Below, piece by piece: positions 18,113-27,357 of a stretch of 64,000 nt of DNA. Below the pieces are notes generated by a model. The model did no database searches, was not told where the DNA came from, and saw only the letters and a program-made list of their open reading frames with translations. The position numbers were made by a program, and so were the translations under genes. The stretch spans positions 186,001 through 250,000 of the forward strand of contig NZ_QJUM01000002.1 of assembly GCF_004327355.1 (NCBI RefSeq). The letters run 5' to 3'. Source of the stretch: Phytopseudomonas dryadis. Its GTDB lineage: Bacteria; Pseudomonadota; Gammaproteobacteria; Pseudomonadales; Pseudomonadaceae. How positions within the stretch are numbered: position 1 is the first letter of the stretch; each line of letters starts with the position of its first letter.

Positions 18113-18342
18113 TAACCTAGACCTGCCATTTCGCGACCCGGTTCCACCCTTATTTCGGCCAAGCGTGATCGCTGCCTCATTGCCAACGAAAAGCCCCGCA
18201 GCCCAGGCATTCCAGCGTTCGGAAGCTGGCTCGGCAGCGCCCTCTTTCAGCGTATGACCCCGATGAAAAGCGGCCAGGATCAGGTCGGGGCGCGGGGTTG
18301 AATTCGAGAAAGATGCGCTGCACGTGCTGGAGCGCCAGGCGC

Positions 18343-19236
18343 TCAGTCCGTCGCGCCGAGCTGGCTGCTGAGGTAGTCGAGAAAGCAGGTGATGCGCGAG
18401 GCCAATGCGGTGTTGCGATAGTAGACGGCATGGATCGGCTGGCGGACGTCGACGGTCTCGTGCGCCAGCACCTGTACCAGGTCGCCACGGACGCGGTCGA
18501 CATGGGTCATGAAGTCCGCCAGGCAGACGATGCCGGCGCCGGCCAGCGCCAACTGGCGCAGGGTTTCACCGCTGGAGGCCTGCAGGCTCGGCTCGATCGT
18601 CCAGCGGTCGCCGAGGGCATGGCGCAGCGGCCATTCGTTGAGGCTCTCGGGCTGGGTGAAGCCGAGCAGGCTGTGCTGCCGCAGTGCCTCGGCACACTCG
18701 GGCGTACCGTGAGCGGCCAGGTAGGCCGGGCTGGCCAGCACCCGCAGGCGATTGCTGCCCAGAGGCCGCGCATGCAGGGTGGAGTCGCGCAAGGGGCCGA
18801 TGCGGATGGCCAGGTCGGTGCGCTGCTCCAGCAGGTCGATGATCTGGTCGCTGCTGTGCAGTTCCAGCTGGATCTGCGGATAGCGCTCGCGGAAGCCCGC
18901 GACCAGCGGCACCACGGCATGCAGCATGAAGGGCGCCGCGGCGTTGACCCGCAGGCGCCCGGCAGGCGTCTGCCGGCGCAGGCGCATCTGTTCCTCGGCG
19001 TCCTCGACCGCAGCGAGGATACGTTGCGCCTGGAGCAGAAAGGCCTCGCCCTCCTCGGTCAGTTCCAGGCGCCGGGTGGTGCGCCGCAGCAGGGTGACGT
19101 CGAGCTTTTCCTCCAGGCGGCTGAGGGCGCGGCTGACCCCCGAGGCGGTCTGCGCCAACTGTTGCGCAGCTGCGGTGATGGAGCCGCTGCTGACCACGCA
19201 GGTGAAGGCGAGCAATTCGTCGAGGGTGGTCTTCAT
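18343..19236 (-). CDS. LysR-family transcriptional regulator
   Basis: A 297-residue LysR protein. The N-terminal winged helix-turn-helix starts 'TTLDELLAFTCVVSSGS', followed by 'TASGVSRALSRLEEKL', then a periplasmic-binding-like effector domain from about residue 90. I placed the start at the ATG at 19236; an ATG at 19245 adds three residues, and the much longer open frame upstream is antisense to dkgB. It is divergent from an aldo-keto reductase gene, the same pairing as yafC-dkgB in E. coli, and probably regulates it. The inducer is unknown. Confidence 0.9.
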   Translation of the reverse strand: MKTTLDELLAFTCVVSSGSITAAAQQLAQTASGVSRALSRLEEKLDVTLLRRTTRRLELTEEGEAFLLQAQRILAAVEDAEEQMRLRRQTPAGRLRVNAAAPFMLHAVVPLVAGFRERYPQIQLELHSSDQIIDLLEQRTDLAIRIGPLRDSTLHARPLGSNRLRVLASPAYLAAHGTPECAEALRQHSLLGFTQPESLNEWPLRHALGDRWTIEPSLQASSGETLRQLALAGAGIVCLADFMTHVDRVRGDLVQVLAHETVDVRQPIHAVYYRNTALASRITCFLDYLSSQLGATD

Positions 19237-19392
19237 GGAGGCCATTCGTGACTGTGGATCAATGGTGTTTACCATGAAACGCGGTTTTTCCGCATAAGTC
19301 CACGGCACATACTGCTGACCAAGACAACGCAACAACCCATGCGCACCGCTGTCAGCTACAGACAGCCGCTTATTCTGACCAGGAGACCCCTC

Positions 19393-20196
19393 ATGCAGCA
19401 GATCCCCGCCCTCGGCCTCGGCACCTTCCGCCTCAAGGATCAACAGGTCATCGACTCGGTGCGCAACGGCCTCGAACTGGGCTACCGGCATATCGATACC
19501 GCGCAGATCTATGGCAACGAGGCGCAAGTCGGCCAGGCCATCGCCGACAGCCAGGTGCCCCGCGACGAACTGTTCGTCACCACCAAGATCTGGACTGACA
19601 GCCTGGGCGCCGACAAGCTGATCCCCAGTCTGCGCGAGAGCCTGGGCAAGCTGCGCCTGGATCAGGTCGACCTGACCCTGATCCACTGGCCATCGCCGGG
19701 CGATGCCATTGCCGTGGCCGAATACATGGCCGCACTGCTGGAAGCCAAGGCCCAGGGCCTGACCCGCCTGATCGGGGTTTCCAACTTCACCAACGCCCAC
19801 CTGCAACAGGCGATGGAAACCGTCGGTGCCGAGCAGATCGCCACCCACCAGGTGGAAATCCACCCCTTCCTGCAGAACCGCAAGGTGGTCGACTTCGCCC
19901 GGGAACACGGCATCCACCTGACGGCCTACATGCCGCTGGCCTATGGCAAGGTCATGAGCGATCCGGTGATCCAGGGCATTGCCAGCAGCCATGACGCCAC
20001 GCCGGCACAGGTCGCCCTGGCCTGGCTGCTGCAACAGGGCTTCGCGGTAATTCCGTCGTCGACCAAGCGCGCCAACCTGGAAAGCAATCTGGCGGCGCAG
20101 AACCTGAGGCTCAGCGAACAGGACATGGCGGCCATCGCCACGCTGGAGCGTGGCGAACGCCTGGCCAACCCGGACTTCGCGCCGCAGTGGGATTGA
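19393..20196 (+). CDS. dkgB: Aldo-keto reductase, DkgB type
   Basis: A 267-residue NADPH-dependent aldo-keto reductase, the DkgB length. The catalytic tetrad is visible as D35, Y40, K65 and H98. The C-terminal cofactor region reads '[15 protein letters not shown]'. DkgB reduces 2,5-diketo-D-gluconate and methylglyoxal-type carbonyls. The ATG at 19393 follows AGGAGA by 6 bases; an upstream in-frame start at 19339 has no ribosome site and lengthens the protein beyond the family. It lies divergent to the LysR gene and is probably under its control. Confidence 0.92.
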   Translation: MQQIPALGLGTFRLKDQQVIDSVRNGLELGYRHIDTAQIYGNEAQVGQAIADSQVPRDELFVTTKIWTDSLGADKLIPSLRESLGKLRLDQVDLTLIHWPSPGDAIAVAEYMAALLEAKAQGLTRLIGVSNFTNAHLQQAMETVGAEQIATHQVEIHPFLQNRKVVDFAREHGIHLTAYMPLAYGKVMSDPVIQGIASSHDATPAQVALAWLLQQGFAVIPSSTKRANLESNLAAQNLRLSEQDMAAIATLERGERLANPDFAPQWD

Positions 20197-20223
20197 GCGT
20201 GGGGGAGCCATTCGGCGCCGGCC

Positions 20224-20637
20224 TCAGAAGTCGACCTTGCCCCTGCCCGCCTTGATCGCGCCCCGCTTGGTCTTGCCTTCCAGCCGGCGCTTTTTCGAGC
20301 CCAGGGTCGGCTTGGTCGGACGCCGGGCCTTCTCGGTCTTGCCCGCCGCGCGGATCAGTTCGGCCAGGCGCTCGAGGGCGTCGGCACGGTTCTGCTCCTG
20401 GGTGCGGTACTGCTGGGCCTTGATGATCACCACGCCATCGGCGGTGATCCGACTGTCGCGCCAGGCCAGCAGACGCTCCTTGTAGAACGGCGGCAACGAG
20501 GAGGCCTGGCTGTCGAAGCGCAGGTGCACGGCGCTGGACACCTTGTTGACGTTCTGCCCGCCGGCACCCTGGGCGCGGATGGCGGTCAGCTCGACTTCGT
20601 CGTCAGGCAGGTGAACGCTGTTGGAGATGACCAGCAT
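20224..20637 (-). CDS. arfB: Alternative ribosome-rescue factor / peptidyl-tRNA hydrolase ArfB
   Basis: A 137-residue protein with the GGQ motif at residues 26-28 ('[11 protein letters not shown]') of class I release factors and a highly basic C-terminal tail of Lys, Arg and Gly. This tail threads into the empty mRNA channel of stalled ribosomes while GGQ hydrolyses the peptidyl-tRNA. Length and both features match ArfB (YaeJ). The start is the ATG at 20637; the upstream extension of the frame is antisense to other sequence. It is convergent with dkgB and separated from the ABC-transporter ATPase by 82 bases. Confidence 0.93.
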   Translation of the reverse strand: MLVISNSVHLPDDEVELTAIRAQGAGGQNVNKVSSAVHLRFDSQASSLPPFYKERLLAWRDSRITADGVVIIKAQQYRTQEQNRADALERLAELIRAAGKTEKARRPTKPTLGSKKRRLEGKTKRGAIKAGRGKVDF

Positions 20638-20719
20638 GGCGGTTCCGGCGGTGAACTGGGCCACGCAGCATAACGCCTGGCTGTCGCCAGGCACCAGCGA
20701 TCGCGGCCAGCGGCCCGGT

Positions 20720-21517
20720 TCAGGCTCGCTGCCGGAATGGCGCCAGGAACTGCTGGGCGCGGGCCGTCTGTGGGTCGCTGAAGAAGGCTTCCGGCGAGCC
20801 GCTTTCGACGATGTAGCCGCCATCCATGAAGATGATCCGGCTGGCGACCTGCCGGGCGAACTCCATTTCATGGGTGACGATCACCATGGTCGCGCCCTCG
20901 GCGGCCAGGTCGCGCATCACCTCCAGCACCTCCCCCACCAGCATGGGGTCCAGGGCGCTGGTGGGCTCGTCGAACAACAGCACGTCCGGCTTCATGGCCA
21001 GCGCACGGGCGATGCCGACCCGCTGCTTCTGCCCACCCGAGAGCCGCGAGGGGAACATGTCGGCCTTGTCGGCGAGCCCCACCTTGGCGAGCAGTGCCAT
21101 GGCCTCGCCATGCACGTCCTTGCGCTTGCGCTTCTGCACGTGCACCGGGGCTTCCATGATGTTGCTCAGCACGGTCAGGTGCGGCCACAGGGCGAAGTGC
21201 TGGAACACCATGCCGATGCGCGAGCGCATCTGCGCCAGCTCGGCATCGCTTATCCTGGCGCCGCCCTTGTGCGCGCCGAAGCGCCTGGAATTGAGGCGGA
21301 TGCTGCCGGCATCAGGCGTCTCCAGCCAGTTGATGCAGCGCAGCAGGGTCGACTTGCCACAACCCGACGGCCCGAGCAGGCACAACACCTCGCCACGCTC
21401 GAGGTCCAGGGACACATCCGCCAGCACCCGGTTGGCGCCGAAGGACTTGGACACACCCTGCACCTGCAGCACCTTGGGCGCTGCTGGCGTATCCACGTTG
21501 TTGATAAGACTGCTCAT
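20720..21517 (-). CDS. Polar amino-acid type ABC transporter, ATP-binding protein
   Basis: A 265-residue ATPase with Walker [11 protein letters not shown]-loop '[12 protein letters not shown]', signature LSGGQKQRV, Walker B '[13 protein letters not shown]' and the H-loop 'VTHEM'. It belongs to the GlnQ/HisP class that energises polar amino-acid importers. The start at 21517 overlaps the end of the upstream permease gene by 4 bp. It is the last gene of the leftward unit binding-protein, permease, permease, ATPase, which shares a divergent control region with the amidohydrolase gene, so it probably imports the substrate or a precursor of the neighbouring catabolic enzymes. Confidence 0.93.
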   Translation of the reverse strand: MSSLINNVDTPAAPKVLQVQGVSKSFGANRVLADVSLDLERGEVLCLLGPSGCGKSTLLRCINWLETPDAGSIRLNSRRFGAHKGGARISDAELAQMRSRIGMVFQHFALWPHLTVLSNIMEAPVHVQKRKRKDVHGEAMALLAKVGLADKADMFPSRLSGGQKQRVGIARALAMKPDVLLFDEPTSALDPMLVGEVLEVMRDLAAEGATMVIVTHEMEFARQVASRIIFMDGGYIVESGSPEAFFSDPQTARAQQFLAPFRQRA

Positions 21518-22176
21518 GCGCGGCGCACCTCGGCGTAACGGGTAAATAGGTTGGTGAGCAATTCGATGGCCAGGCAGATCACCCAGTACATCAGCACCGC
21601 CGACAGGAAGCTGGCGAAGGGAATGAAGTAGGTCGACTGGATGGCGTTGATGGCCGCCGTCAGCTCGGTAACGGCGATGATGCCCAGGAACGCGCTGTCC
21701 TTGACGATCTGGATCATCTGGTTGCCGATCATCGGCGTCGCGCGCAGCAGCACCGGCGGCATGATGATGCGCCGCAGCAGGCCGAAGCCGTGGTAGCCGA
21801 AGGCCCTGCCCGCTTCGATGGTGTCGTGTGGCAGATCCTTCCAGGCGCCCTTGAGGATGATCGCCATGTAGGCGGTGTTGTAGACGATCAGCGCGACGAT
21901 GCCCGATACCCAGTTGCTCAGCTGGATGCCCCCTGACGGCAGCCCGAAATAGATCAGGTACACCAGCAGCAGGAACGGCGTGCAGCGCATGCACTCGCAG
22001 TAGAACGAGGCGCCGCGGCCGACGAAGACCCGGTTCGACATCAGCAGTGGAGTGAGCAGGATGCCCAGCACCAGCGAGACGCTGCCGGCGAGCAGGACGA
22101 ACACCATGGTGTTCATGAAACCTTCCAGAATGGACGGGTAATGCTGCCAGACGGTCAGGAAATCGCTCATGTTCAT
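21514..22176 (-). CDS. Polar amino-acid type ABC transporter, permease 2
   Basis: A 220-residue inner-membrane permease of the HisM/GlnP type, with about five hydrophobic segments and the EAA loop '[20 protein letters not shown]'. I chose the ATG at 22176, which follows AGGAGG by 7 bases and overlaps the upstream permease stop by 4 bp; the longer frame upstream reads through that gene. It pairs with the preceding permease to form the membrane channel. Confidence 0.92.
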   Translation of the reverse strand: MNMSDFLTVWQHYPSILEGFMNTMVFVLLAGSVSLVLGILLTPLLMSNRVFVGRGASFYCECMRCTPFLLLVYLIYFGLPSGGIQLSNWVSGIVALIVYNTAYMAIILKGAWKDLPHDTIEAGRAFGYHGFGLLRRIIMPPVLLRATPMIGNQMIQIVKDSAFLGIIAVTELTAAINAIQSTYFIPFASFLSAVLMYWVICLAIELLTNLFTRYAEVRRA

Positions 22177-22820
22177 ACCGCGCCCTCCTGCCCCTGGACG
22201 TTGCGCTCGAGCCGGCGCTGCAGCCGGATCAGCAGGAAGATGATCGCCACGTACAGGCACAGCCCGACCAGCAACGGCGGCAATGGATCGTAGGTTCTCG
22301 CGCCCACGCGCTGGGCCGCGCGGGTGATCTCGACCATGCCGATCACCGCGATCGCCGGGCTGGATTTCACCAGCATGGTCATCTCGTTGACCAGCCCCGG
22401 CAGGCTCGACTGCCAGACCTGGGGCAGGACGATGCGCATCACCCGCATCCGCCTGGGCATGCCGAAGGCCAGCGCCGCGTCGTACTGCTGGCGATCGAAG
22501 GCCAGCAAGGCGGCGCGCCATATCTCGCAGTTGAACGCGGCGGCGGTGACCGACAGGGAAATCAGCGCGGCGAGCAGCGGGCTCAGCGAGATGCCGAACT
22601 GCGGCAGGCCGAAGTAGACCAGCAGGATCAGGGTCACCGCCGGGCAGGACCTGACGATGCTGACGTAGACATAGGCCAGTTGCCGGGCTACCGGGATCCG
22701 GGCCCAGCGCAGCAGCGCCAGGCCCAGCCCCAGGGGAATGCCGATAACGATGCCTACCAGCGACACACCCACCGTGGCGAATGCACCCTGCAGGATGCTC
22801 CAGTAGTCGTATGCATTCAT
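22173..22820 (-). CDS. Polar amino-acid type ABC transporter, permease 1
   Basis: A 215-residue permease of the HisQ/GlnP type with an N-terminal transmembrane helix '[22 protein letters not shown]', further hydrophobic segments, and the EAA loop '[19 protein letters not shown]' that contacts the ATPase. It starts 10 bases after the binding-protein stop and overlaps the next permease by 4 bp, so all four transporter genes form one operon. Confidence 0.92.
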   Translation of the reverse strand: MNAYDYWSILQGAFATVGVSLVGIVIGIPLGLGLALLRWARIPVARQLAYVYVSIVRSCPAVTLILLVYFGLPQFGISLSPLLAALISLSVTAAAFNCEIWRAALLAFDRQQYDAALAFGMPRRMRVMRIVLPQVWQSSLPGLVNEMTMLVKSSPAIAVIGMVEITRAAQRVGARTYDPLPPLLVGLCLYVAIIFLLIRLQRRLERNVQGQEGAV

Positions 22821-22830
22821 GATGGACTCA

Positions 22831-23697
22831 TCAGTTCACGTCGAGCGGCATTTTCTCGAAGCTGACGCCCAGCCATTTCTCCTGCAGGCGATACATCTCG
22901 CCGCTCTCGCGGATCTTCAGCAGCGCGTCGTTGATCACCTCGAGCACGCCATCGTTGCCTTTCTTGACCGCCCAGGCCTTGTAGCCCGGCTCGCCGATCG
23001 GGTGGCCCAGCTCGAACACGTCGCCGCGCTCCTTGACCAGTGCGCGTAGGGTCAGGTCGGTGTTGACCACCGCGTCGATACGGCCCTGGGCGAGATCCTG
23101 ATAGGCCTCCGGGTAGCCGTGGTATTCCATGATCTTCTTCACACCCTCGCCCTTGCTGGCCTTGAGCTTGGCGTCGAACGCCTTGAGTTCGGCCAGGAAG
23201 GCGCTACCGGTCTCGGCCCCGACCACCTTGCCGACCAGATCCTCGGCAGTCTTGATCGAACTGCCCTTCTTCACCCCGTAGTAGGTCGCCGACTCGGCCG
23301 TCGGCGTGGTGTAGTCGAAGCTCTGCTTGCGCTCCGCCGTGACCATGACCGCCGACAGCGCCATATCGAACTTGCCGCTGGTCACACCGGAGAGGATGCC
23401 GGCCCAGGGCATGATCTGCTGACGCAACTCCAGACCGGTTTCCTTTTCCACCAGATCCTTGAGTTCGTTGTCATAGCCTGTGGACTTGCCGTTCTCCATG
23501 AATTCGAACGGGCGGTAGTCATCTTCGGTGGCAACGATGACATAACCCCGTGCCTTCACTTCTTCGGCCGTCATGGCATGACTGAGGGAAACTGCACCGA
23601 TCGTGGTCGCCATCGCCAGAGCGATGGCCGAAAGAGATTTGCCGATATGCCCCTTGGCAACAGCCGTGGAGCAAACAAGGTCACGAATTGCTGACAT
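22831..23697 (-). CDS. ABC transporter periplasmic substrate-binding protein (family 3)
   Basis: A 288-residue binding protein. A Sec signal peptide ends near 'AVSLSHA' (about residue 41). The mature protein opens with 'RGYVIVATEDDYRPFEFMENGKSTGYDNEL', the ligand-pocket start of SBP family 3 (polar amino acids and related compounds). I chose the ATG at 23697 after a GAAGGAAG site; the frame to 23751 adds a basic stretch without a ribosome site. It is the first gene of the leftward transporter operon, with a candidate sigma-54 promoter 78-93 bp upstream. The ligand is not predictable from the sequence. Confidence 0.92.
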   Translation of the reverse strand: MSAIRDLVCSTAVAKGHIGKSLSAIALAMATTIGAVSLSHAMTAEEVKARGYVIVATEDDYRPFEFMENGKSTGYDNELKDLVEKETGLELRQQIMPWAGILSGVTSGKFDMALSAVMVTAERKQSFDYTTPTAESATYYGVKKGSSIKTAEDLVGKVVGAETGSAFLAELKAFDAKLKASKGEGVKKIMEYHGYPEAYQDLAQGRIDAVVNTDLTLRALVKERGDVFELGHPIGEPGYKAWAVKKGNDGVLEVINDALLKIRESGEMYRLQEKWLGVSFEKMPLDVN

Positions 23698-23774
23698 GCT
23701 GACTTCCTTCTGGTTATGGATGTTGACATCGATCCGGACACGCAAGACCACGGCCGGCGCAGCGCAAGAGTCAA

Positions 23775-23790
23775 AGCAAGTGGCATGCCA
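23775..23790 (-). promoter_or_regulatory. Candidate sigma-54 (-24/-12) promoter of the transporter operon
   Basis: On the minus strand the sequence TGGCATGCCACTTGCT matches the sigma-54 pattern TGGCAyG-N4-TTGCw with the GG and GC at correct spacing. Transcription would start near 23764, about 67 bases before the binding-protein ATG. The TGGCATGCCA part is also a palindrome like the other sites in this region, so an operator function is an alternative. Confidence 0.6.
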
Positions 23791-23890
23791 TTTATTTTTT
23801 AATTTTATTAATCAAATAGTTAATTAATTATCATGTTTTAAAACGGCCACTTCACGAGCATCGTCCGCCCCAACAGCGCTCGCGATATTG

Positions 23891-23902
23891 GTGGTATGCC
23901 AC
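23891..23902. promoter_or_regulatory. GTGGYATRCCAC palindrome (candidate activator site, transporter side)
   Basis: GTGGTATGCCAC is an almost perfect inverted repeat located about 100 bp upstream of the leftward sigma-54-like promoter. The same motif occurs upstream of the other two candidate sigma-54 promoters of this cluster, which is the usual spacing of enhancer-type sites. Confidence 0.5.
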
Positions 23903-24056
23903 TTAAATGGGCGGAGCTTGTCTCAGGTGACGGCTTCTACCTGCGGTAACGCTCCGCAGCAGGCGAAAGAAGCACTTTCGGCAGGCTTGCGCTCTGGCTG
24001 GACACGGCCCCATCAGAGGGCGGAGGCGCGGACGCATCAAAACAAGGCACAAATAG

Positions 24057-24070
24057 GTGGCATACCCCAC
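24057..24070. promoter_or_regulatory. GTGGCATACC-CCAC palindrome-like site (amidohydrolase side, distal)
   Basis: The copy reads GTGGCATACCCCAC, the shared motif with two extra bases between the half-sites. It lies about 132-145 bp upstream of the candidate sigma-54 promoter at 24202. Confidence 0.45.
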
Positions 24071-24118
24071 TTTAGTTCAGAGTAGGCCATTCCGAGCTAC
24101 CTGAAAAAATCATTAAGA

Positions 24119-24128
24119 GTGGTATACC
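24119..24128. promoter_or_regulatory. GTGGTATACC palindrome-like site (amidohydrolase side, proximal)
   Basis: The copy reads GTGGTATACC with a perfect GGTATACC core. It lies about 74-83 bp upstream of the candidate sigma-54 promoter at 24202 and is the second such site for this transcription unit. Confidence 0.45.
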
Positions 24129-24201
24129 CCTCTATAAATCAATAAATAAAACGATATTTATCAATAGGTTGATAATCCCATGGAAATCCAAACTGCATAA
24201 A

Positions 24202-24217
24202 TGGCACAGCCGTTGCA
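24202..24217 (+). promoter_or_regulatory. Candidate sigma-54 (-24/-12) promoter of the amidohydrolase gene
   Basis: TGGCACAGCCGTTGCA has TGGCAC at -24 and TTGCA at -12 with the exact spacing of sigma-54 promoters. Transcription would start near 24228, 50 bases before the ATG. Confidence 0.65.
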
Positions 24218-24277
24218 CCCACCTGCGCATACCTCAACGCAGTGTTTGGGTTCACGACCAGTAGAAGGTGGAGAGCA

Positions 24278-25540
24278 ATGGCTGATGTAATCCTCAAAGG
24301 TGGCTACCTGATCGACCCCGCCCAGGGGTACGACGGGAATTTCGACGTCGCCATCAGCAATGGCCGTATCGAGGCGATCATCGCGCCTGGCGCCGCCGGT
24401 GCAGCGGCGACGGTGATCGATGTCAGCGGCAAGCTGATCACCCCCGGCCTGATCGATACCCACGGCCACGTCTTCGAATACGTGACCGGTCGCTTCGGCC
24501 TGGATGCCGACCTCGCCGGCGTATACTCGGGGGTGACCACCTTGATCGACCAGGGCGGGCCGTCGTGCATGACCCTGCCGGCGTTCCGCGAGCATGTGGT
24601 CAAGGCCAAGAAGACCCGGGTATTCGCCTACCTGTCGGCCTATCTGGTCGGCGGCCTGGAGGGCCACTTCTACCCCAGCCTCTATACCCCGGAATGCGTA
24701 GACGTCGAGGCGACCGTACGCGCCGCGCTGGCCAATACCGACATCATCAAGGGCTTCAAGGCCCATGCCGAACTGGGGGGGTTCGAACGCTGGGGCAGCG
24801 ATGTGATGGCGATGAGCGCGGAGATCTCCCGGCGCGCCGGCATGCCGCTGTACATCCACTTCGGCCAGTTGTGGCCAAGCCCGGGCGACCCGAGCCCGGT
24901 GCACCCCGACTCGATCCTCGCCGAGGTGGTGCCGATGCTCAAAGCCGGTGACATCCTCGCCCATCCGTTCTCCCGTCATCCGGGCGGCGTGGTCAGCGCC
25001 GACGGCAAGCTGCACCCCTTCATGACCCTGGCCAGGGACATGGGGCTGAAGGTGGATGTCGGCCACGGCTCGCACTTCAGCTTCCAGTGCGCGCGCATCG
25101 TTCTCGATGGTGGCGTGATCCCCGATACCCTCGGTGCGGACATGCATGGCTACAACACCCTGGTGCCCGCCCCGGCCGGCACGCCGGAAGAGCACTCGGA
25201 CAGCGAGCACATGTTCTTCGGCAAGCAGCGCTTTTCCATGGCCTCGGCCATGACCAGCATGCTGGCTCTGGGGCTGCCCATCGAGCATGTGGTGGCCATG
25301 GCTACCTGCAACCCGGTCGAGGTGTTCGGCCTGCCCCGGGAACTCGGCACCCTGGCCGTCGGCAACCCGGCCGACATCACCATATTCAACGATGAGCGCG
25401 GCCGCTTCCAGTTGAAGGACAACGAAGGCACCGTGGCCTACAGCGACCGCCTGCTGACACCGGCGTTCTGCCTGAAAGACGGCCAGCGTTTCGATGCGGT
25501 CGCCTCGATCCTGCCGCCCTACTCCAGCTTCGCTGCCTGA
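24278..25540 (+). CDS. Amidohydrolase/deacetylase-family metallohydrolase (dihydroorotase-like)
   Basis: A 420-residue amidohydrolase-superfamily enzyme. The first metal-binding motif is 'GLIDTHGHVFEY' (HxH, about residues 62-64). Further metal ligands are expected at 'GFKAHAELGGF', 'LYIHFGQ' and 'ADMHGYN', and the C-terminal 'GNPADITIFN' is the usual return to the small beta-sandwich. Enzymes of this subgroup hydrolyse cyclic amides, N-acyl amino acids or similar C-N bonds with Zn. The ATG follows a GGTGGAGAG site. It is divergent from the ABC importer and about 650 bp upstream of an amidase gene on the same strand. Substrate unknown; no urease, allantoinase or hydantoinase-specific motif lets me narrow it. 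Confidence 0.85.
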   Translation: MADVILKGGYLIDPAQGYDGNFDVAISNGRIEAIIAPGAAGAAATVIDVSGKLITPGLIDTHGHVFEYVTGRFGLDADLAGVYSGVTTLIDQGGPSCMTLPAFREHVVKAKKTRVFAYLSAYLVGGLEGHFYPSLYTPECVDVEATVRAALANTDIIKGFKAHAELGGFERWGSDVMAMSAEISRRAGMPLYIHFGQLWPSPGDPSPVHPDSILAEVVPMLKAGDILAHPFSRHPGGVVSADGKLHPFMTLARDMGLKVDVGHGSHFSFQCARIVLDGGVIPDTLGADMHGYNTLVPAPAGTPEEHSDSEHMFFGKQRFSMASAMTSMLALGLPIEHVVAMATCNPVEVFGLPRELGTLAVGNPADITIFNDERGRFQLKDNEGTVAYSDRLLTPAFCLKDGQRFDAVASILPPYSSFAA

Positions 25541-25590
25541 GTGAATACACGGATCGTCCGAGGTCGTAGCCGCTGTAGCGTGGAGCGGGC

Positions 25591-26070
25591 GGCAGACGCC
25601 AACCGTGTGGGAGCGTCGCCCTCGGCGCGAAGCGATAGCGGCCATACCGCTCTATCCGCGTGGCCGTACGGTTCGCCCCGGGGTCGGGGCTCCTACAGCG
25701 TGCAGGTGGCTGCAGACGCCAACCGTGCAGGAGCGTCGCCCTCGGCGCGAAGCGATAGCGGTCATATCGCGCTATCCGCGTGGCCGTACGATTCGCCCCG
25801 GGGTCGGGGCTCCTACAGCGTGCAGGTGGCGGCAGACGCCAACCGTGTGGGAGCGTCGCCCTCGGCGCGAAGCGATAGCGGCCATATCGCGCTATCCGCG
25901 TGGCCGTACGATTCGCCCCGGGGTCGGGGCTCCTACAGCGTGCAGGTGGCGGCAGACGCCAACCGTGTGGGAGCGTCGCCCTCGGCGCGAAGCGATAGCG
26001 GCCATACCGCGCTATCCGTGTCGGCCAAACGGATCGCCCGCAAGCGGGCTCCTACGGGAGCGGCTGTGCA
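25591..26070. repeat. Tandem array of about four 120-bp units containing REP-like sequences
   Basis: Blocks beginning GGCAGACGCC recur at exactly 120-bp steps (25591, 25712, 25831, 25951) with very few differences. Each unit contains two inverted REP-type segments ('GGGAGCGTCGCCCTCGG' and 'GGGTCGGGGCTCCTACAG'). The last unit decays into a single 'GCTCCTACGGGAGCGGCTG' REP. Because 120 is a multiple of three, open frames of up to 189 codons span the array; these are artefacts. The array fills the gap between the amidohydrolase and amidase genes. Confidence 0.95.
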
Positions 26071-26191
26071 GGAGCCGGCTTGCCGGCGATATCTCGTGAA
26101 GGGCGCATGAATGTCGGTCTGGCCATCCAGCTCATGCATGGCAGACTCACTCGCCTGTTAACTTTCATCGCTCACTGTCAGGAACACGCCC

Positions 26192-27343
26192 ATGAAGCTC
26201 GCCAACGGAATGATCGCCGATGATCCGGTTCACCTCTGCGCCACCGGCTCCGGCCCGCTCGACGGCCTGAGCTTCGCGGTCAAGGACATCATGGCAATCG
26301 CCAGGCACCGCACCGGCTGCGGTCACCCGCTGTGGCGTGACAGCCATCCACCGGCAGACACCACCTCACCGGTGATCGAGTTGCTGCTGGCCGCCGGCGC
26401 CACGCTGACAGGCAAGACCCACACCGATGAGCTGACCTACAGCCTGGCCGGGAGCAACATCCACTACGGCACGCCGCCCAATCCCGCCGCGCCCGATGCC
26501 ACGGCGGGCGGCTCGTCCAGCGGTTCGGCCTCGGTGGTCGCCGCAGGCCTGGTGGATTTCGCCATGGGCAGCGATACCGGCGGCTCGATCCGCATTCCGG
26601 CCAGCTACTGCGGGATTTACGGGCTGCGTCCCAGCCATGGCGCGCTCGCCTATGAGCACTGCGCACAGCTGGCACGCAGCTTCGACAGTCTGGGCTGGTT
26701 CGCCCGCGATGGCGAAACCCTGGAACGAGTCGGCAAGGTGCTGCTGCCAGCAAGTGAACATCGTCTGCAACGTGTGCTGCTGGTCAGCAACGTACGCGAA
26801 GAGGCTGGCGAGGCGGTGCTGGCGCAATTCGACAGATGGCTGACCCAGACTCGCCTGCCGCTGCCCTGTGATGACTGGCAGGCGCTGCCGCCATTGGCCG
26901 ATTTCGCCAACGATTTCCGTACCCTGCAAGCCTTCGAAGCCTGGCGGGAATACGGCGGCTGGATCAGCCGGCACCAGCCGGAGTTCGGTCCTGGGGTGAA
27001 AGAGCGCTTCGCCAATGCCAGCCGCGTCAGTGCCGCGGATGCTGCGGCGGCGCAGAAACGCCTTGGCGTATTGCGTGGGCAGCTGGATGCCCTGCTCGGC
27101 GATGACGGCGTACTGTGCCTGCCGACGGCACCCAGCCCGGCGATCGCCTTGACGGCCAGCGACGAGCAGGTCGAACAGATTCGCCTGGCAACCCAGCGCA
27201 TGACCGCCATCGCCGGCGTCGGTGGGTTACCCCAGGTATCCGTGCCGCTGCTGCAGACCGCTGACGGTCCGGTGGGCGTCTCGCTGATCGGCCCCCGGGG
27301 CAGCGACCGTGCCCTGCTCGCCCTGGCCCGTCAGCTGAGCTGA
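26192..27343 (+). CDS. Amidase-signature family hydrolase
   Basis: A 383-residue amidase-signature enzyme with the Ser-cisSer-Lys triad visible: K31 ('FAVKDIMAI'), the GGSSSGSAS glycine-serine loop at residues 106-114, and nucleophile S132 in DTGGSIRIPA. It is shorter than typical amidases (~450-500), closer to the indoleacetamide-hydrolase/AtzE-like short forms. It would hydrolyse a linear amide to acid plus ammonia. A weak CAGGAA site lies 7 bases upstream. The 120-bp repeat array separates it from the amidohydrolase gene, so it may depend on read-through or its own promoter. AtzE amidases act with AtzH-type partners, and an AtzH domain occurs in the cluster at 31540-31902, which supports a pathway link. 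Confidence 0.88.
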   Translation: MKLANGMIADDPVHLCATGSGPLDGLSFAVKDIMAIARHRTGCGHPLWRDSHPPADTTSPVIELLLAAGATLTGKTHTDELTYSLAGSNIHYGTPPNPAAPDATAGGSSSGSASVVAAGLVDFAMGSDTGGSIRIPASYCGIYGLRPSHGALAYEHCAQLARSFDSLGWFARDGETLERVGKVLLPASEHRLQRVLLVSNVREEAGEAVLAQFDRWLTQTRLPLPCDDWQALPPLADFANDFRTLQAFEAWREYGGWISRHQPEFGPGVKERFANASRVSAADAAAAQKRLGVLRGQLDALLGDDGVLCLPTAPSPAIALTASDEQVEQIRLATQRMTAIAGVGGLPQVSVPLLQTADGPVGVSLIGPRGSDRALLALARQLS

Positions 27344-27357
27344 CGCCGCCCCCGACA

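Noticed and set aside
25591..26070. Possible CRISPR array (regular 120-bp spacing)
   Set aside because: The whole 120-bp unit is repeated with no unique spacers, no cas genes are nearby, and REP sequences explain the units.
25541..26110. 189-codon frame across the 120-bp repeat array
   Set aside because: Open only because the repeat unit is a multiple of three; the translation repeats with the DNA and has no ribosome site.
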